From the NCBI RefSeq assembly GCF_022524485.1, contig NZ_JAKXMK010000008.1, positions 62,001 through 126,000 on the forward strand: DNA of 64,000 nt, read 5' to 3'. Below the pieces are notes generated by a model. The model was not told the origin of the DNA. It saw only the letters and a program-made list of their open reading frames with translations, and made no database searches. Each line of letters starts with the position of its first letter. Positions within the stretch are counted from its first letter, which is position 1. Position numbers and translations under genes: made by a program. Below are positions 1 to 8,339 of the stretch, in pieces. This stretch comes from Pseudonocardia alaniniphila (lineage in GTDB: Bacteria > Actinomycetota > Actinomycetes > Mycobacteriales > Pseudonocardiaceae).

Positions 1-11
1 CGCCGCCACCG

Positions 12-893
12 GTGTCGACCACGGCCGGCTTCGACGACACGCCCGCCGACTCGGAGTCGAAGAAGTCGGACCTGCGGCGACGTGCGCGCCGGCTCCTCGT
101 CCCGCTCTCGGGCCGGGAGGAGGACGAGGTGGTGCCGGTGCTGCCGGGGCGCCCCGAACCGCCTCGGCCCGAAGTGCGGCCCGTCGTGGCCAACGAGGAA
201 AGCGGCATCGTCTGCTGGAACTGCGGTGTCGGCAACCGCGCCGACCGCAAGTTCTGCCGCAACTGCGGCGTCGACCTCAGCGCGGGTCCGCCTCCCGCGG
301 CCCCCCGGAAACGCTCCTTCTGGCAGCGCGTCCGGCTGTGGTTCGCCCGGCTCAGCCGGGCACAGCTGATCGGTCTCGCGGCGCTCCTCGCGCTCGCGAT
401 CCTCGCCTACCCGGCTTTCCTGCTGGCCCAGCGCCTGCTCAACTCCGAAACCCTGCTCCCGCCCACGACGGTGGCTGCATCGGCCGCGGACACGAGCCAT
501 CCCCCGACCTCGGCCTTCGACGGAAACCAGAACAGCTGGTGGGGAACCGGCCAGACCGGTGACTCCGCGGGCCAGTACCTGCAGGCGAACTACAACCGGA
601 GCATCAACCTGCGAGCGGTTCGCATCACTCCCGGCGTCTCCCCGCGCCCCCAGGACCGCTACAACGAGTACCGACCCGAACAGATCGACATGACGGTCCG
701 GGACGCCCAGGGGAGGGAAACGCTGTTCCGCCTGCACCTGCAGGACGACGTCGTCCAGCAGATCTCGACACCGGTGGACAACGTCCGCCAGATCACCCTC
801 ACCCTGCGCAGCGCCTACCGGTCGCCGGGCCCTGACAACAAGCAGGTGGCCATCGCCGAGATCGAGTTCCTCGGAACGCAGAGCAACGGCTGA
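12..893 (+). CDS. CisA-like zinc-ribbon / single-TM / discoidin-like membrane protein
   Basis: A protein of 293 residues from the first usable GTG; the frame stays open to the left edge, so the true start may lie outside the window. In order: a basic, disordered N-terminus; a zinc ribbon with four Cys (residues 68, 71, 82, 85; CWNCG...CRNCG); a basic stretch; one hydrophobic helix at about 118-141; then a C-terminal beta-rich domain (about 155-290) resembling discoidin / NADase-type glycan-binding folds. The predicted topology is cytoplasmic N-terminus and extracytoplasmic C-terminus. This matches what is known of CisA, the membrane adaptor that Streptomyces contractile injection systems need for firing. 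The neighbouring eCIS-core giant proteins support that reading. The role is inferred from architecture and context, not from a sequence search. Confidence 0.72.
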   Translation: MSTTAGFDDTPADSESKKSDLRRRARRLLVPLSGREEDEVVPVLPGRPEPPRPEVRPVVANEESGIVCWNCGVGNRADRKFCRNCGVDLSAGPPPAAPRKRSFWQRVRLWFARLSRAQLIGLAALLALAILAYPAFLLAQRLLNSETLLPPTTVAASAADTSHPPTSAFDGNQNSWWGTGQTGDSAGQYLQANYNRSINLRAVRITPGVSPRPQDRYNEYRPEQIDMTVRDAQGRETLFRLHLQDDVVQQISTPVDNVRQITLTLRSAYRSPGPDNKQVAIAEIEFLGTQSNG

Positions 894-908
894 CCGGGCG
901 GGTCAGCC
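888..908. terminator. Bidirectional hairpin overlapping two convergent stop codons
   Basis: Perfect 8-bp stem GGCTGACC / GGTCAGCC with a 5-nt loop. The TGA of the CisA-like gene (891-893) and the TGA of the thioredoxin gene (complement of 903-905) each lie inside one stem arm. There is no U-tract. It probably terminates both convergent transcripts. Confidence 0.6.
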
Positions 909-1349
909 CTCCCCGCCGCTGCCGACACTGGCGTCCAGCCACTGGCGCAGGGCCGGCAGCGGGAGGGCCCCCGCCTGGCGGGCCACCACCTCGCCGCCAC
1001 GCACGACCATCAGCGTCGGCACCGCCTGCACCCGGAACCGCTGCGCCAGCGCAGGCGCCGCGTCGACATCGACCTTGACCAGCTTGATGCTCCCGGCGCG
1101 CTCGGTGGCCAACTGCTCCAGCGCCGGACTCACCATCCGGCAGGGTCCGCACCAGGTGGCCCACATGTCGACCAGCACGGGTACTGCGGCGCGCTCGACG
1201 ACCTCACCAAAGTCGTCGTCACCGGCGGCGGTGATCCACGGCAGCGAATTGTGGCAGTTGCCGCAGTGGGGCAGGCCGCTCGCTGCGGACGGCACACGGT
1301 TGGTCTTCCCGCAGTGCGGGCATTTGACCGTGGCGGTGGACGGGCCCAT
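903..1349 (-). CDS. Thioredoxin with N-terminal zinc ribbon (Trx2/TrxC type)
   Basis: A cytoplasmic thiol-disulfide reductase of 148 residues. The N-terminal zinc ribbon has two Cys pairs (CPHCG and CGNC), as in thioredoxin 2. The thioredoxin fold follows with the active site WCGPC and the cis-proline segment AVPTLMV. The ATG at 1349 was chosen because GGGAGG sits just upstream; an ORF extension to 1406 has no such site. It converges on the CisA-like gene. It lies downstream of the giant eCIS-core gene on the same strand and could be co-transcribed with it. Whether it serves the injection system or is a general redox gene cannot be decided from sequence. Confidence 0.9.
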   Translation of the reverse strand: MGPSTATVKCPHCGKTNRVPSAASGLPHCGNCHNSLPWITAAGDDDFGEVVERAAVPVLVDMWATWCGPCRMVSPALEQLATERAGSIKLVKVDVDAAPALAQRFRVQAVPTLMVVRGGEVVARQAGALPLPALRQWLDASVGSGGEG

Positions 1350-1471
1350 GCGACCTCCCGAATGTGTCGACACCCCACTGTGCCTGCAGCCGGGCACTGC
1401 GCGCACAGCAGGTCACCCGCCATTCGGACAACAAGCGGTGGAAAGACCGGCGTCGTCGTGGTGCCGGCGAG

Positions 1472-1789
1472 TCAGACACGGTCCTTCGGAGGGGGCGGCG
1501 GCGGCAGGAAGTACGCCTTGATCGTTCGCGCATTCCACGGCGCCGAGGTCGGAGCGTTCGACCGGGTCTCGTACCACAGGATCCGGCTCCGCTCGTTCAC
1601 GACCTCGTTCACGGCCCGGTACTGGCGGGCCTCGGCCTGCCCCGGGCGCCTGACCTGCACGATGCACGCGGCGCCCTCGGGACCGCGGGCCAGGTCGTTC
1701 TGGATCGCGACGAGCGCGTCCGCCGCCTTGGGATACCTCGGAGTCGGGCCGTCCCACTCCAACTCGGCCTCCTCCGGCAGCTGGGTCTT
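1472..1789 (-). other. C-terminal ~105-residue domain found only in paralogue 1
   Basis: Residues 2052-2156 of the giant protein have no counterpart in paralogue 2, which ends right after module six. The pattern (helix ending in QNDLARGPEGAACIVQVRR, then a Tyr/Val-rich strand RQYRAVNEV, then ILWYE) resembles the second half of papain-fold glutamine deamidase toxin domains. The catalytic Cys region is missing, and the positions expected to be His and Asp read Gln and Glu. It could be a degenerate deamidase remnant, a decoy or an unrelated fold. It ends in a polyproline tail. Confidence 0.3.
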
Positions 1790-4700
1790 CGCAACTTCCT
1801 TGGTGTCCGTGGTCGGCACGGAAATCGTGAACGGCACGACGCCGGAGTGCGTGATCGATGTCGTTCCGAGAGGGCCGGGATAGAAGGTGAAGTTGAACTT
1901 GACGTGCCCGCTCAGATGGGTCTGCGACTGCGTCACCTTCGCGTTGGTGATGAGCCGGCCGCCCGTCTGCGCCTCCGTGCCGACCCGCGTGCGGTGGGAG
2001 CTGCCGCCGGCGAACCGCACGCCACCGAGGCCCAGGCTCGCACCGATCTGGCCGATGAACTGGCTGAGCTTGGACACCCGCTCCCGCTCACGGAACCGGC
2101 TGGTGTTCTCCCCCACCCACGCGACGTCGGCTTTCGGTTCCACGCGCTCGAAGCCCTGCGCAACCACCTCGGCGGTGGCCTCGATCCGTGCGGGCCGGAG
2201 GCGGACCGAGAACTGGTGGCTCGTCAGCGGCCTGCCGATGGTCATGCCCGCCAGGCCGGCCCTCAGCTTCTCCAGACTGAAATCCTTGTGGACCATCGGG
2301 CCGTGGGTCTTCCACGCCGACCCGTAGATCTGCGGCCCCACGGCGTCGAGCAGATCGTAGAGCGAATGGACATCGGGCAGATCGCGAACGATGTGATCCG
2401 GCCTGAGACCCTTCTCCACGTCAGGCAGCCGCAGGGTGGGAGGTTCGCCTGCCTCGCCCTGCGGACCGTTCTCGACCTTGAGCGCGTCCTTGGTCTCGAT
2501 CAGCACGGTGAAGGGCACCCGCGCGAGGCCCATCCGAGATCCGGTGATGCGTACCCGATCCTGCAGCATCACGTCCTTCGCCGCGGCGAGTTCCGCCAGT
2601 TGCGTCCGGGCCCGCCCGACCTGGGCCTCGTCGGCCCCGGGAGTGCCGCGGAGACGTTCGTGCGCCTTCTCGGCACCCTGAATCGACCTGTCGATGTTCT
2701 TCGGCGCGAACTGTTCTCCGGTGTAGGCCCCCGGGTCCTGCCTCATTCCGATGCGGAGACGGATGTTCTCGCTCTGCTCCGTCAACAGGCCGCGCAGTTC
2801 CTCCTGGCCAGCACGTGAGAGCCTGCCGCGGGACTGCTCCTTCGTGAGCTCGGCGATTCGCTGATCCTGCCGCTTGGACTGGGCGGAGAACTCCGGATTT
2901 ATCGTGCTCGTCAGACTGCGCGCCCGATCGAACCGGAAATGAAGGAGGGCGACGCCTGTGAAGATGCTGCCCGGCACCTTCGACTTCGTGCCGACGCCCC
3001 TCTGGCGCGAGGTGAGATAGTCGGCCGTCAGGTCCTTCCCGCGCTCGTGCGTGGTGGTGAAGCCCGGCGTGATGGACGCTGACGGGGAGGGGTTGCCGGT
3101 CATCCCGCCGATCGCCTGGTAGGCGATGCGCGTCTCGGCACTGGGCCGTCCGTCGGCGGTGCCGCCGAGGACGAGGCCGCTGGTGGCTCCGCTGTTGAAC
3201 TCGGCGGGGTCGCGCGTGTTCTCGACGTGCGACATCTCGCCCTCGACGCTGGCCGTGACGGTCACGCGGCCGTGCTTCCCCAGGTCGATGCGCAAGCCCT
3301 GCCCTGCCATCATCGACTTCAGCCTCGGCTTGAGGGTGATGGGGTTGAGCCCGTCGACGAGGACTGGCCGTACGGCGGCCCAGTTCTCGGGCGAGCCGAA
3401 GATCTCGCTCCCCTCGTGCGCCAGCTGCTCCACGATCAGGGCCGCTGACGGCTCGGGGCGTCGTACGGGCGACAGCCTCGACGCCGCCGCTCCGGCTTTC
3501 TGGGGGAAGAGTTCCAGCACGACATCTGTCGAGCCGAGCCTGCGTGAATTGGTGATCCGGGCGGGCTGGCGGTAGGCCGACTCATCCCTGGAGTTCGGCG
3601 GCTTCTTCGCAGGCTCCGAATCCTTCTTTGCAGGCGCCTCCGGGGCGTTCTTGGCAGGCTCGTCCTTCTTCTCGGACGCCGCAGGCTTCGACGTGTCCCG
3701 CGCCGGGAATGCGAACTGGCCCGGCATGGAGGCTGCGATGGTCGTGGCCCGACCACCCAGATTCATGTCGATCAGAAACCGGACCTCACCCTTGTAGAGC
3801 TCAGCCGGCTCGACGAGCTTCGTTCGCGCCACGAGGCCGCCGGCAGAGTCGACGCTACCTTCGGAGAAAATATCGACGGTTGCGCCGCCTGCCCCGGTGG
3901 ACGTCACGTGCCCGGCCCCCGCAGACGCCGCAAGCTGAGTTCGGCCGGTGAAGCGCGTTCGACTCCCGCTCGACGTTCCGCTGCCGGCCGTCGAATCCGA
4001 CCCGACTTCAAACTCGAACTTCTTGACGCTCTGCACGTGCTCGGTCATGTTCGCGCGGGCCCCGACGATGCTGACGGTTGCCGCCACCTCGCTCCCGTCG
4101 GCGGTCTTCGTCGACACCGAAGTGCCCACCCGGTGTCCATGGGTGAGCGCCGGGACGAGCGGCTGGATTGCGGCCCGGTCGAATATCGGAAGCACCTTCG
4201 CCTCGAACGTGTGCCAGTTGACACCGAGGTCTTTCTCGAGTTCCGCCTTCAGCGCGTTGACCACGGCCAGGTCGTTGTCGAGCCGCACGATCACGTCCGA
4301 CGCCCCGATCTGGCCGTTCTTCGTGACCCGCGCGGGGGGACCTACCGCAAGGGGTGTGCGTGCCGGGGCGGGGGCGGCCGCGCCGCTGTTCCGGGCGCCC
4401 ACTGCGTCGGCCTGCGCCTGCTCTGCCGTGGGCTCTTCTTCCGTCGATCCCGGGGCGAGCGACTCCTTGGTGTAGGACTTCGGCAGGGCGACGACGAACC
4501 GGACCGGGGCCTTCATGATGCGGCCAGGCACTTTTCCGGTCTCGGTGACCCGAAGGTCCACGGTGGCCTCACCGATGAAGACGACCATCGGCTTCTCGAA
4601 CTTGCCGTTCGCGGTGTTCGCGATGGCCACCGCCTGGCGCATTCCGCCTCGCTGCCGCTGCCGTGCGCCGACGAGGAAGGAGGGCGAAAAGGACGTCTCC

Positions 4701-7700
4701 GCCGGGAGCGGCACCCGAGGGCCGCCCTGAATCTGTCCGCCGCCTCCGTAGTAGGAGCTCCTTTGGGCGTTCGCGCTCGTGGAGACGTCATTGAGCACGT
4801 TGAGCTCGGCCTTGGAACTCAGCTCCCGTACGTAAGACAGATCTTCGAGCTTCGCTGTACCCCACACCCATGCGGGGTCGTGCTGCGCGCGGATCAGCGG
4901 AGGGCTCTGCAAAGGCACCTTCCGGGTCATCGCCGGGATCGATGCCGCCAGCCGCTCGCGGCTGAAGGTTCCGAGGACGACCGGCTTGAGGTCCGCCCAG
5001 GAAGCGCCGAAGTACCCCTTCCCCCAGTCGGCGACTTCGTCGGCGACGAGGTTGTGTTCGCCCTCCTCTCCGGCGAGGACGTCGAGAATGACGACGTCGG
5101 CCGGCAGTCCTGTCCCCCCGCGGCCTTGATCTGCGCCGCCCACCAAGCCGTCTTCCGCTGTTCTGATCTTCGTGTTCGGCGCGAACACCGGCGCGGCCAT
5201 GCTGTGTTTACGCGGTCCTCCGCCCGCACTCCACGCTCGCGGAGCCTCGGCGCCCTTGGATTCCAACTCCGCGGCATCGATGATGGCCCGAAAACCGATC
5301 ATGGCGGTTGCCTGGGAGCCGACGCCGGAGTGGCGGAACGTCAGCATCGCCCTGCCGTCGAAGACCGCACCGGGAACCTTCATCTTGAGCGCGGTGCCGG
5401 TCCGGGCGGATGCCTGGTCGCCCTCCCGATTCTCGCGGCCGTACTCGCCGGCGGGAGTGACGGTGAGACTCCCGGTGACCGCGGTTTCCCCCAGTGGCGA
5501 GATCCCGATGGGAACCGTTATCTCCCCGCGCGTATTGCGGCCCTCGGACGAGGCTCGGCCCCGGCTGCTGTCGGATCCGACGTTGAACTCCGTCTCCTTG
5601 GTGGGGCGCCGATATGACATCCAGTTGGCCTCGGCGCCGATCCAGACACTCCCCAGGTTCTTCGAGAGAGGAACCTCGATGCCCTTGCCCACCATCATCG
5701 CCTTCAGATCCCGCTGCAGTGACGACATGGAGAGGTGCGCCAGGATGTCCTTTCGGACGGTGGGCCAGTCCGGGAGTCCGGAGCCCCAGGCTTCCAGCGA
5801 CGTCCGATCGTCTTTCGTGCCGAACAGCGCCGACACTCCGGAAGCGCTCGGCTTCAGGCTCTTGTCGAGCGCGCGCACATCCGTGACGACGTCCATGCCG
5901 CCCAGCGCACGCGTTTCCTGCACCCGAGCGGGCGGCCAGAAGCTTGCCGCTGCCGCGTCCCCTGCCGGTGGCCGGGCCACCGTCGCCCCGATGGGTTTCG
6001 ACCCGGTCTCCGGGACCTGACGTCGTGGTCCCACCCCCAGCCGACGAGGCCCCTTGACGTCGGAGAAGTCGAACTGCATCTGAATCTCGGTATAGAAGAG
6101 CTGCGCCTTGTCTTCCTTGGTCTTGGTGCGGGCGAAGCTCCGGCCACCACTCGAGACCGTCTCACCGGTGACGTTGTCCCGCAGCACTCTCGCACCGAGG
6201 CCGACACTCACGCCTTTCGGTGAGACCGTGCCGAGACCCTGGCCCTCACGCCGGTCCCGATTCTCCGACAGGCCGACACCCGTGGCGAACCTGTCGCCAC
6301 CGGCCTCGAACTCGACCGTGGCGGTGCCTGTCGTCTTCGCTTGGTGCACGACCCGGGCCGACACCTTGATCTGACCCGTCCAGCCGCCGACGTCCAGCGG
6401 CACCGACAGGACGTCGCCACGGGTCATCGAGGACAGCATCGGCTGCAGGGCAGCAGCGCTCAGGGTGGCAGCCCACCTCTGCTCGGCGATCTGCAGATCA
6501 CGCGGGCTCACAACGTTCTTCAGGGCGTTCGACAGAAAGTCGATGACGACGTTGTCGTCGAAGGCCACGCCCCCGTCGCTCGTACTAGGGTCGCGAGGCT
6601 CGCCGATCTTGAGGATCTGATCGTCGCCGCCCAGCGTGAGCCGATCCGCGACGGTCTTCGCCTCTTTCTCCGGCACGGCGGGAGGCGTGGGAACGTCCTT
6701 CTCCGGCACAGGGGGAGGCTGAGGAACGTCCTTCTCCGGCACCGCGGGGGGCTGAGGATCCTCTCTGAGGACTTCCTCGATCTCCGGGGTGGCCACCCTC
6801 GCAGGACCAGGACGACCAGGACGCAGCCGCGGCCCGAGCGGCAGACCCGGTCGTGTACGAACAGGTCGCAGCCACTCCAACGGCGAGAGAGCAGTTCTCC
6901 CGGAGACCTCGGACGGCGGCCGGGCCGCCGCGCCTGCGACGGGTTCGTCCTCCCGCTCGTCCGCGGCACTCGAACCGGAACCGGCCGGGAAGAATGTGGC
7001 GGGCGGCCCCCACCCGATCGGCTGGTCGGCAATGTCTGCCTCCGCCTCCGCGACCTCACCGGTCCCGCTGGGCCGGGACCCGGGCGGCACAGAGGGGCGG
7101 TCCCTGCGCCACCCGAGGATCTGGTCGGTGATGTCCGCCTGAGGCCGCGGACGCCAGCCCAGTCGCCGACGCCGTGCCTCGATGTCGGCCGCCGGTGTCG
7201 GCGCGGGGTCGGTGATGTCCGCCTGAGGCCGCGGACGCCAGCCCAATCGCTTACGCCGCGCCGCGACGTCGGCCGGCGTCGGCGCGCGCTGCACCACAAC
7301 GCCAATACCGTCCGGGCCCGCCTCGACAGGGGGGTCACTGTCGGCAGCCCGCTGGATCGGCGACGTCGGGGCCGTCAGGGCCGCAGCGGTGGCCTCGGCC
7401 TCCCGCTCGAACCGATCACCCGGATCACTCACCCGCAACCCGGCACCGTTGTCGGTGCCGGCAACCGGCCCTCGCCGCTGCTGAACGACATGGGCGAGCT
7501 CATGCGCCAAGGTGTGCCGGTCGACCGGGCCGCCGAACACCACGTCATTCCCGGAGGTGTACGCACGCGCACCGATCGCCGCGGCGGAACTACTGGCGGC
7601 ACCGCCGGTGTGCACCCTGACCTCCGAGAGATCCGCACCCAGCGGCCCCTCGAACTCCCGGCGCTGCTCCGCATCGAGCGGCCGGCCCGGCGAGGCCAGC

Positions 7701-7942
7701 ACATCGTGCACAGCGGAACGCTGCACAGGAGCAGATACGTCCTGCCCGCTCGTGGCGGCCGCCGGATCGGAGCTCTCACCGGCGAGCGCGCGGGTGACGG
7801 CGGCATTCCCGGCCAGACTCTGCAGCGTCAGAACCGACCCCGGAGCCCCTCCGACGTCCCGGGGGCCCGCCACGCGCTGCACCGGCGATTCACCACGACG
7901 TGCCGCGGTGGTGCTTCTACGCCCGGTGCGGCCTGTTCGCAC
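1472..7942 (-). CDS. Giant eCIS-core (DUF4157) protein with six tandem modules, paralogue 1
   Basis: 2156 residues, start GTG at 7942 behind AAGGGG; the paralogue has the same start context. Residues 40-52 carry the LQSLAGNAAVTRA segment common before eCIS-core domains. Residues 88-162 are the DUF4157 domain with the zinc-protease motif HELAH (147-151), followed by SDPGDRFEREAE. Next come an Arg-rich repeated linker (223-273), PPAVPEKD repeats (397-427), six related modules of about 200-390 residues (435-2050), and a private C-terminal domain (2052-2156). No signal peptide or membrane helix is visible. DUF4157 proteins are known eCIS-associated effectors or toxins. The six-module body matches nothing I recognise. 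Likely a CIS-associated cargo or effector; its activity is unknown. Confidence 0.8.
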   Translation of the reverse strand: MRTGRTGRRSTTAARRGESPVQRVAGPRDVGGAPGSVLTLQSLAGNAAVTRALAGESSDPAAATSGQDVSAPVQRSAVHDVLASPGRPLDAEQRREFEGPLGADLSEVRVHTGGAASSSAAAIGARAYTSGNDVVFGGPVDRHTLAHELAHVVQQRRGPVAGTDNGAGLRVSDPGDRFEREAEATAAALTAPTSPIQRAADSDPPVEAGPDGIGVVVQRAPTPADVAARRKRLGWRPRPQADITDPAPTPAADIEARRRRLGWRPRPQADITDQILGWRRDRPSVPPGSRPSGTGEVAEAEADIADQPIGWGPPATFFPAGSGSSAADEREDEPVAGAAARPPSEVSGRTALSPLEWLRPVRTRPGLPLGPRLRPGRPGPARVATPEIEEVLREDPQPPAVPEKDVPQPPPVPEKDVPTPPAVPEKEAKTVADRLTLGGDDQILKIGEPRDPSTSDGGVAFDDNVVIDFLSNALKNVVSPRDLQIAEQRWAATLSAAALQPMLSSMTRGDVLSVPLDVGGWTGQIKVSARVVHQAKTTGTATVEFEAGGDRFATGVGLSENRDRREGQGLGTVSPKGVSVGLGARVLRDNVTGETVSSGGRSFARTKTKEDKAQLFYTEIQMQFDFSDVKGPRRLGVGPRRQVPETGSKPIGATVARPPAGDAAAASFWPPARVQETRALGGMDVVTDVRALDKSLKPSASGVSALFGTKDDRTSLEAWGSGLPDWPTVRKDILAHLSMSSLQRDLKAMMVGKGIEVPLSKNLGSVWIGAEANWMSYRRPTKETEFNVGSDSSRGRASSEGRNTRGEITVPIGISPLGETAVTGSLTVTPAGEYGRENREGDQASARTGTALKMKVPGAVFDGRAMLTFRHSGVGSQATAMIGFRAIIDAAELESKGAEAPRAWSAGGGPRKHSMAAPVFAPNTKIRTAEDGLVGGADQGRGGTGLPADVVILDVLAGEEGEHNLVADEVADWGKGYFGASWADLKPVVLGTFSRERLAASIPAMTRKVPLQSPPLIRAQHDPAWVWGTAKLEDLSYVRELSSKAELNVLNDVSTSANAQRSSYYGGGGQIQGGPRVPLPAETSFSPSFLVGARQRQRGGMRQAVAIANTANGKFEKPMVVFIGEATVDLRVTETGKVPGRIMKAPVRFVVALPKSYTKESLAPGSTEEEPTAEQAQADAVGARNSGAAAPAPARTPLAVGPPARVTKNGQIGASDVIVRLDNDLAVVNALKAELEKDLGVNWHTFEAKVLPIFDRAAIQPLVPALTHGHRVGTSVSTKTADGSEVAATVSIVGARANMTEHVQSVKKFEFEVGSDSTAGSGTSSGSRTRFTGRTQLAASAGAGHVTSTGAGGATVDIFSEGSVDSAGGLVARTKLVEPAELYKGEVRFLIDMNLGGRATTIAASMPGQFAFPARDTSKPAASEKKDEPAKNAPEAPAKKDSEPAKKPPNSRDESAYRQPARITNSRRLGSTDVVLELFPQKAGAAASRLSPVRRPEPSAALIVEQLAHEGSEIFGSPENWAAVRPVLVDGLNPITLKPRLKSMMAGQGLRIDLGKHGRVTVTASVEGEMSHVENTRDPAEFNSGATSGLVLGGTADGRPSAETRIAYQAIGGMTGNPSPSASITPGFTTTHERGKDLTADYLTSRQRGVGTKSKVPGSIFTGVALLHFRFDRARSLTSTINPEFSAQSKRQDQRIAELTKEQSRGRLSRAGQEELRGLLTEQSENIRLRIGMRQDPGAYTGEQFAPKNIDRSIQGAEKAHERLRGTPGADEAQVGRARTQLAELAAAKDVMLQDRVRITGSRMGLARVPFTVLIETKDALKVENGPQGEAGEPPTLRLPDVEKGLRPDHIVRDLPDVHSLYDLLDAVGPQIYGSAWKTHGPMVHKDFSLEKLRAGLAGMTIGRPLTSHQFSVRLRPARIEATAEVVAQGFERVEPKADVAWVGENTSRFRERERVSKLSQFIGQIGASLGLGGVRFAGGSSHRTRVGTEAQTGGRLITNAKVTQSQTHLSGHVKFNFTFYPGPLGTTSITHSGVVPFTISVPTTDTKEVAKTQLPEEAELEWDGPTPRYPKAADALVAIQNDLARGPEGAACIVQVRRPGQAEARQYRAVNEVVNERSRILWYETRSNAPTSAPWNARTIKAYFLPPPPPPKDRV
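1793..6640 (-). repeat. Six tandem protein modules in paralogue 1
   Basis: Each module has (a) an opening strand of the type hGxxDVVxD, (b) helices ending in LxxMxxG, (c) a strand with an (E)FNVGSDSS-like acidic/Ser motif, and (d) a closing strand ending FxF. The Met of motif (b) falls at residues 506, 749, 1005, 1544 and 1900 in modules 1, 2, 3, 5 and 6, with Leu at 1266 in module 4. Examples are LSSMTRG, LKAMMVG, PALTHG, LKSMMAG and LAGMTIG. Module five carries a helical, coiled-coil-like insertion at about 1690-1795. Confidence 0.75.
7124..7276 (-). repeat. Tandem Arg-rich linker repeats (paralogue 1)
   Basis: Two copies of about 25 residues with the core RRRLGWRPRPQADITD, and a third partial copy (DQILGWRRD) after them. 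The DNA repeat is nearly exact over about 33 nt. The core RRLGWR recurs in the linker of the paralogue, so the motif is under selection and not simple filler. Confidence 0.8.
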
Positions 7943-8339
7943 TGATGTTTCCCCTTGCTCACGGTGGCGCAGCGACTGCGTAATGGCATGATCTTTGTTG
8001 GAGCCGGCAGCGGCGCAGGAACGCAAAGATGTACGGGTCGAAAAATCCGCATGGCCGCATGCCGATCGCTCATGCTGGAGAAGGATTTGAACAGCCTTTC
8101 ACCAGCTCTCCCCGATAAATGGGGATGATCTGGACATCGCGGCTGCTGAAAGCGGCGTGCGCGAGTGCCATGACTACTCGTAGTCGTCGCACCCTTGGGC
8201 AAGCCCCATGGAAAAGGAAACTCTCGCTACCCTCGATACGCCGACTCGTACGCTCCGCTTACGACGACAAATCCGGATACGTCTGACCCGTGCGCCGGAG
8301 TCCGGCCGGGCGAGCGTGGACCCCGGAACGGTGGCGGCT
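7943..8339 (-). promoter_or_regulatory. Upstream region of paralogue 1 with paralogue-conserved leader
   Basis: A 397-nt gap between the two giant genes. The part nearest the start (7943-8060) aligns over about 110 nt with the leader of paralogue 2 (14973-15088), including CAGCGACTGCGTAATG and the AAGGGG ribosome-binding site. At 8172-8192 lies GACTANNCGNAGTCGTNNCAC, containing the perfect palindrome GACTAC-TC-GTAGTC; the paralogue has a related 21-mer at 15176-15196. The region looks more AT-rich than the surrounding DNA. I could not assign -35/-10 boxes. Confidence 0.6.

Noticed and set aside
7124..7276. CRISPR-like direct repeats
   Set aside because: The repeats are in frame inside a coding region and encode a repeated peptide; there are no regular unique spacers.
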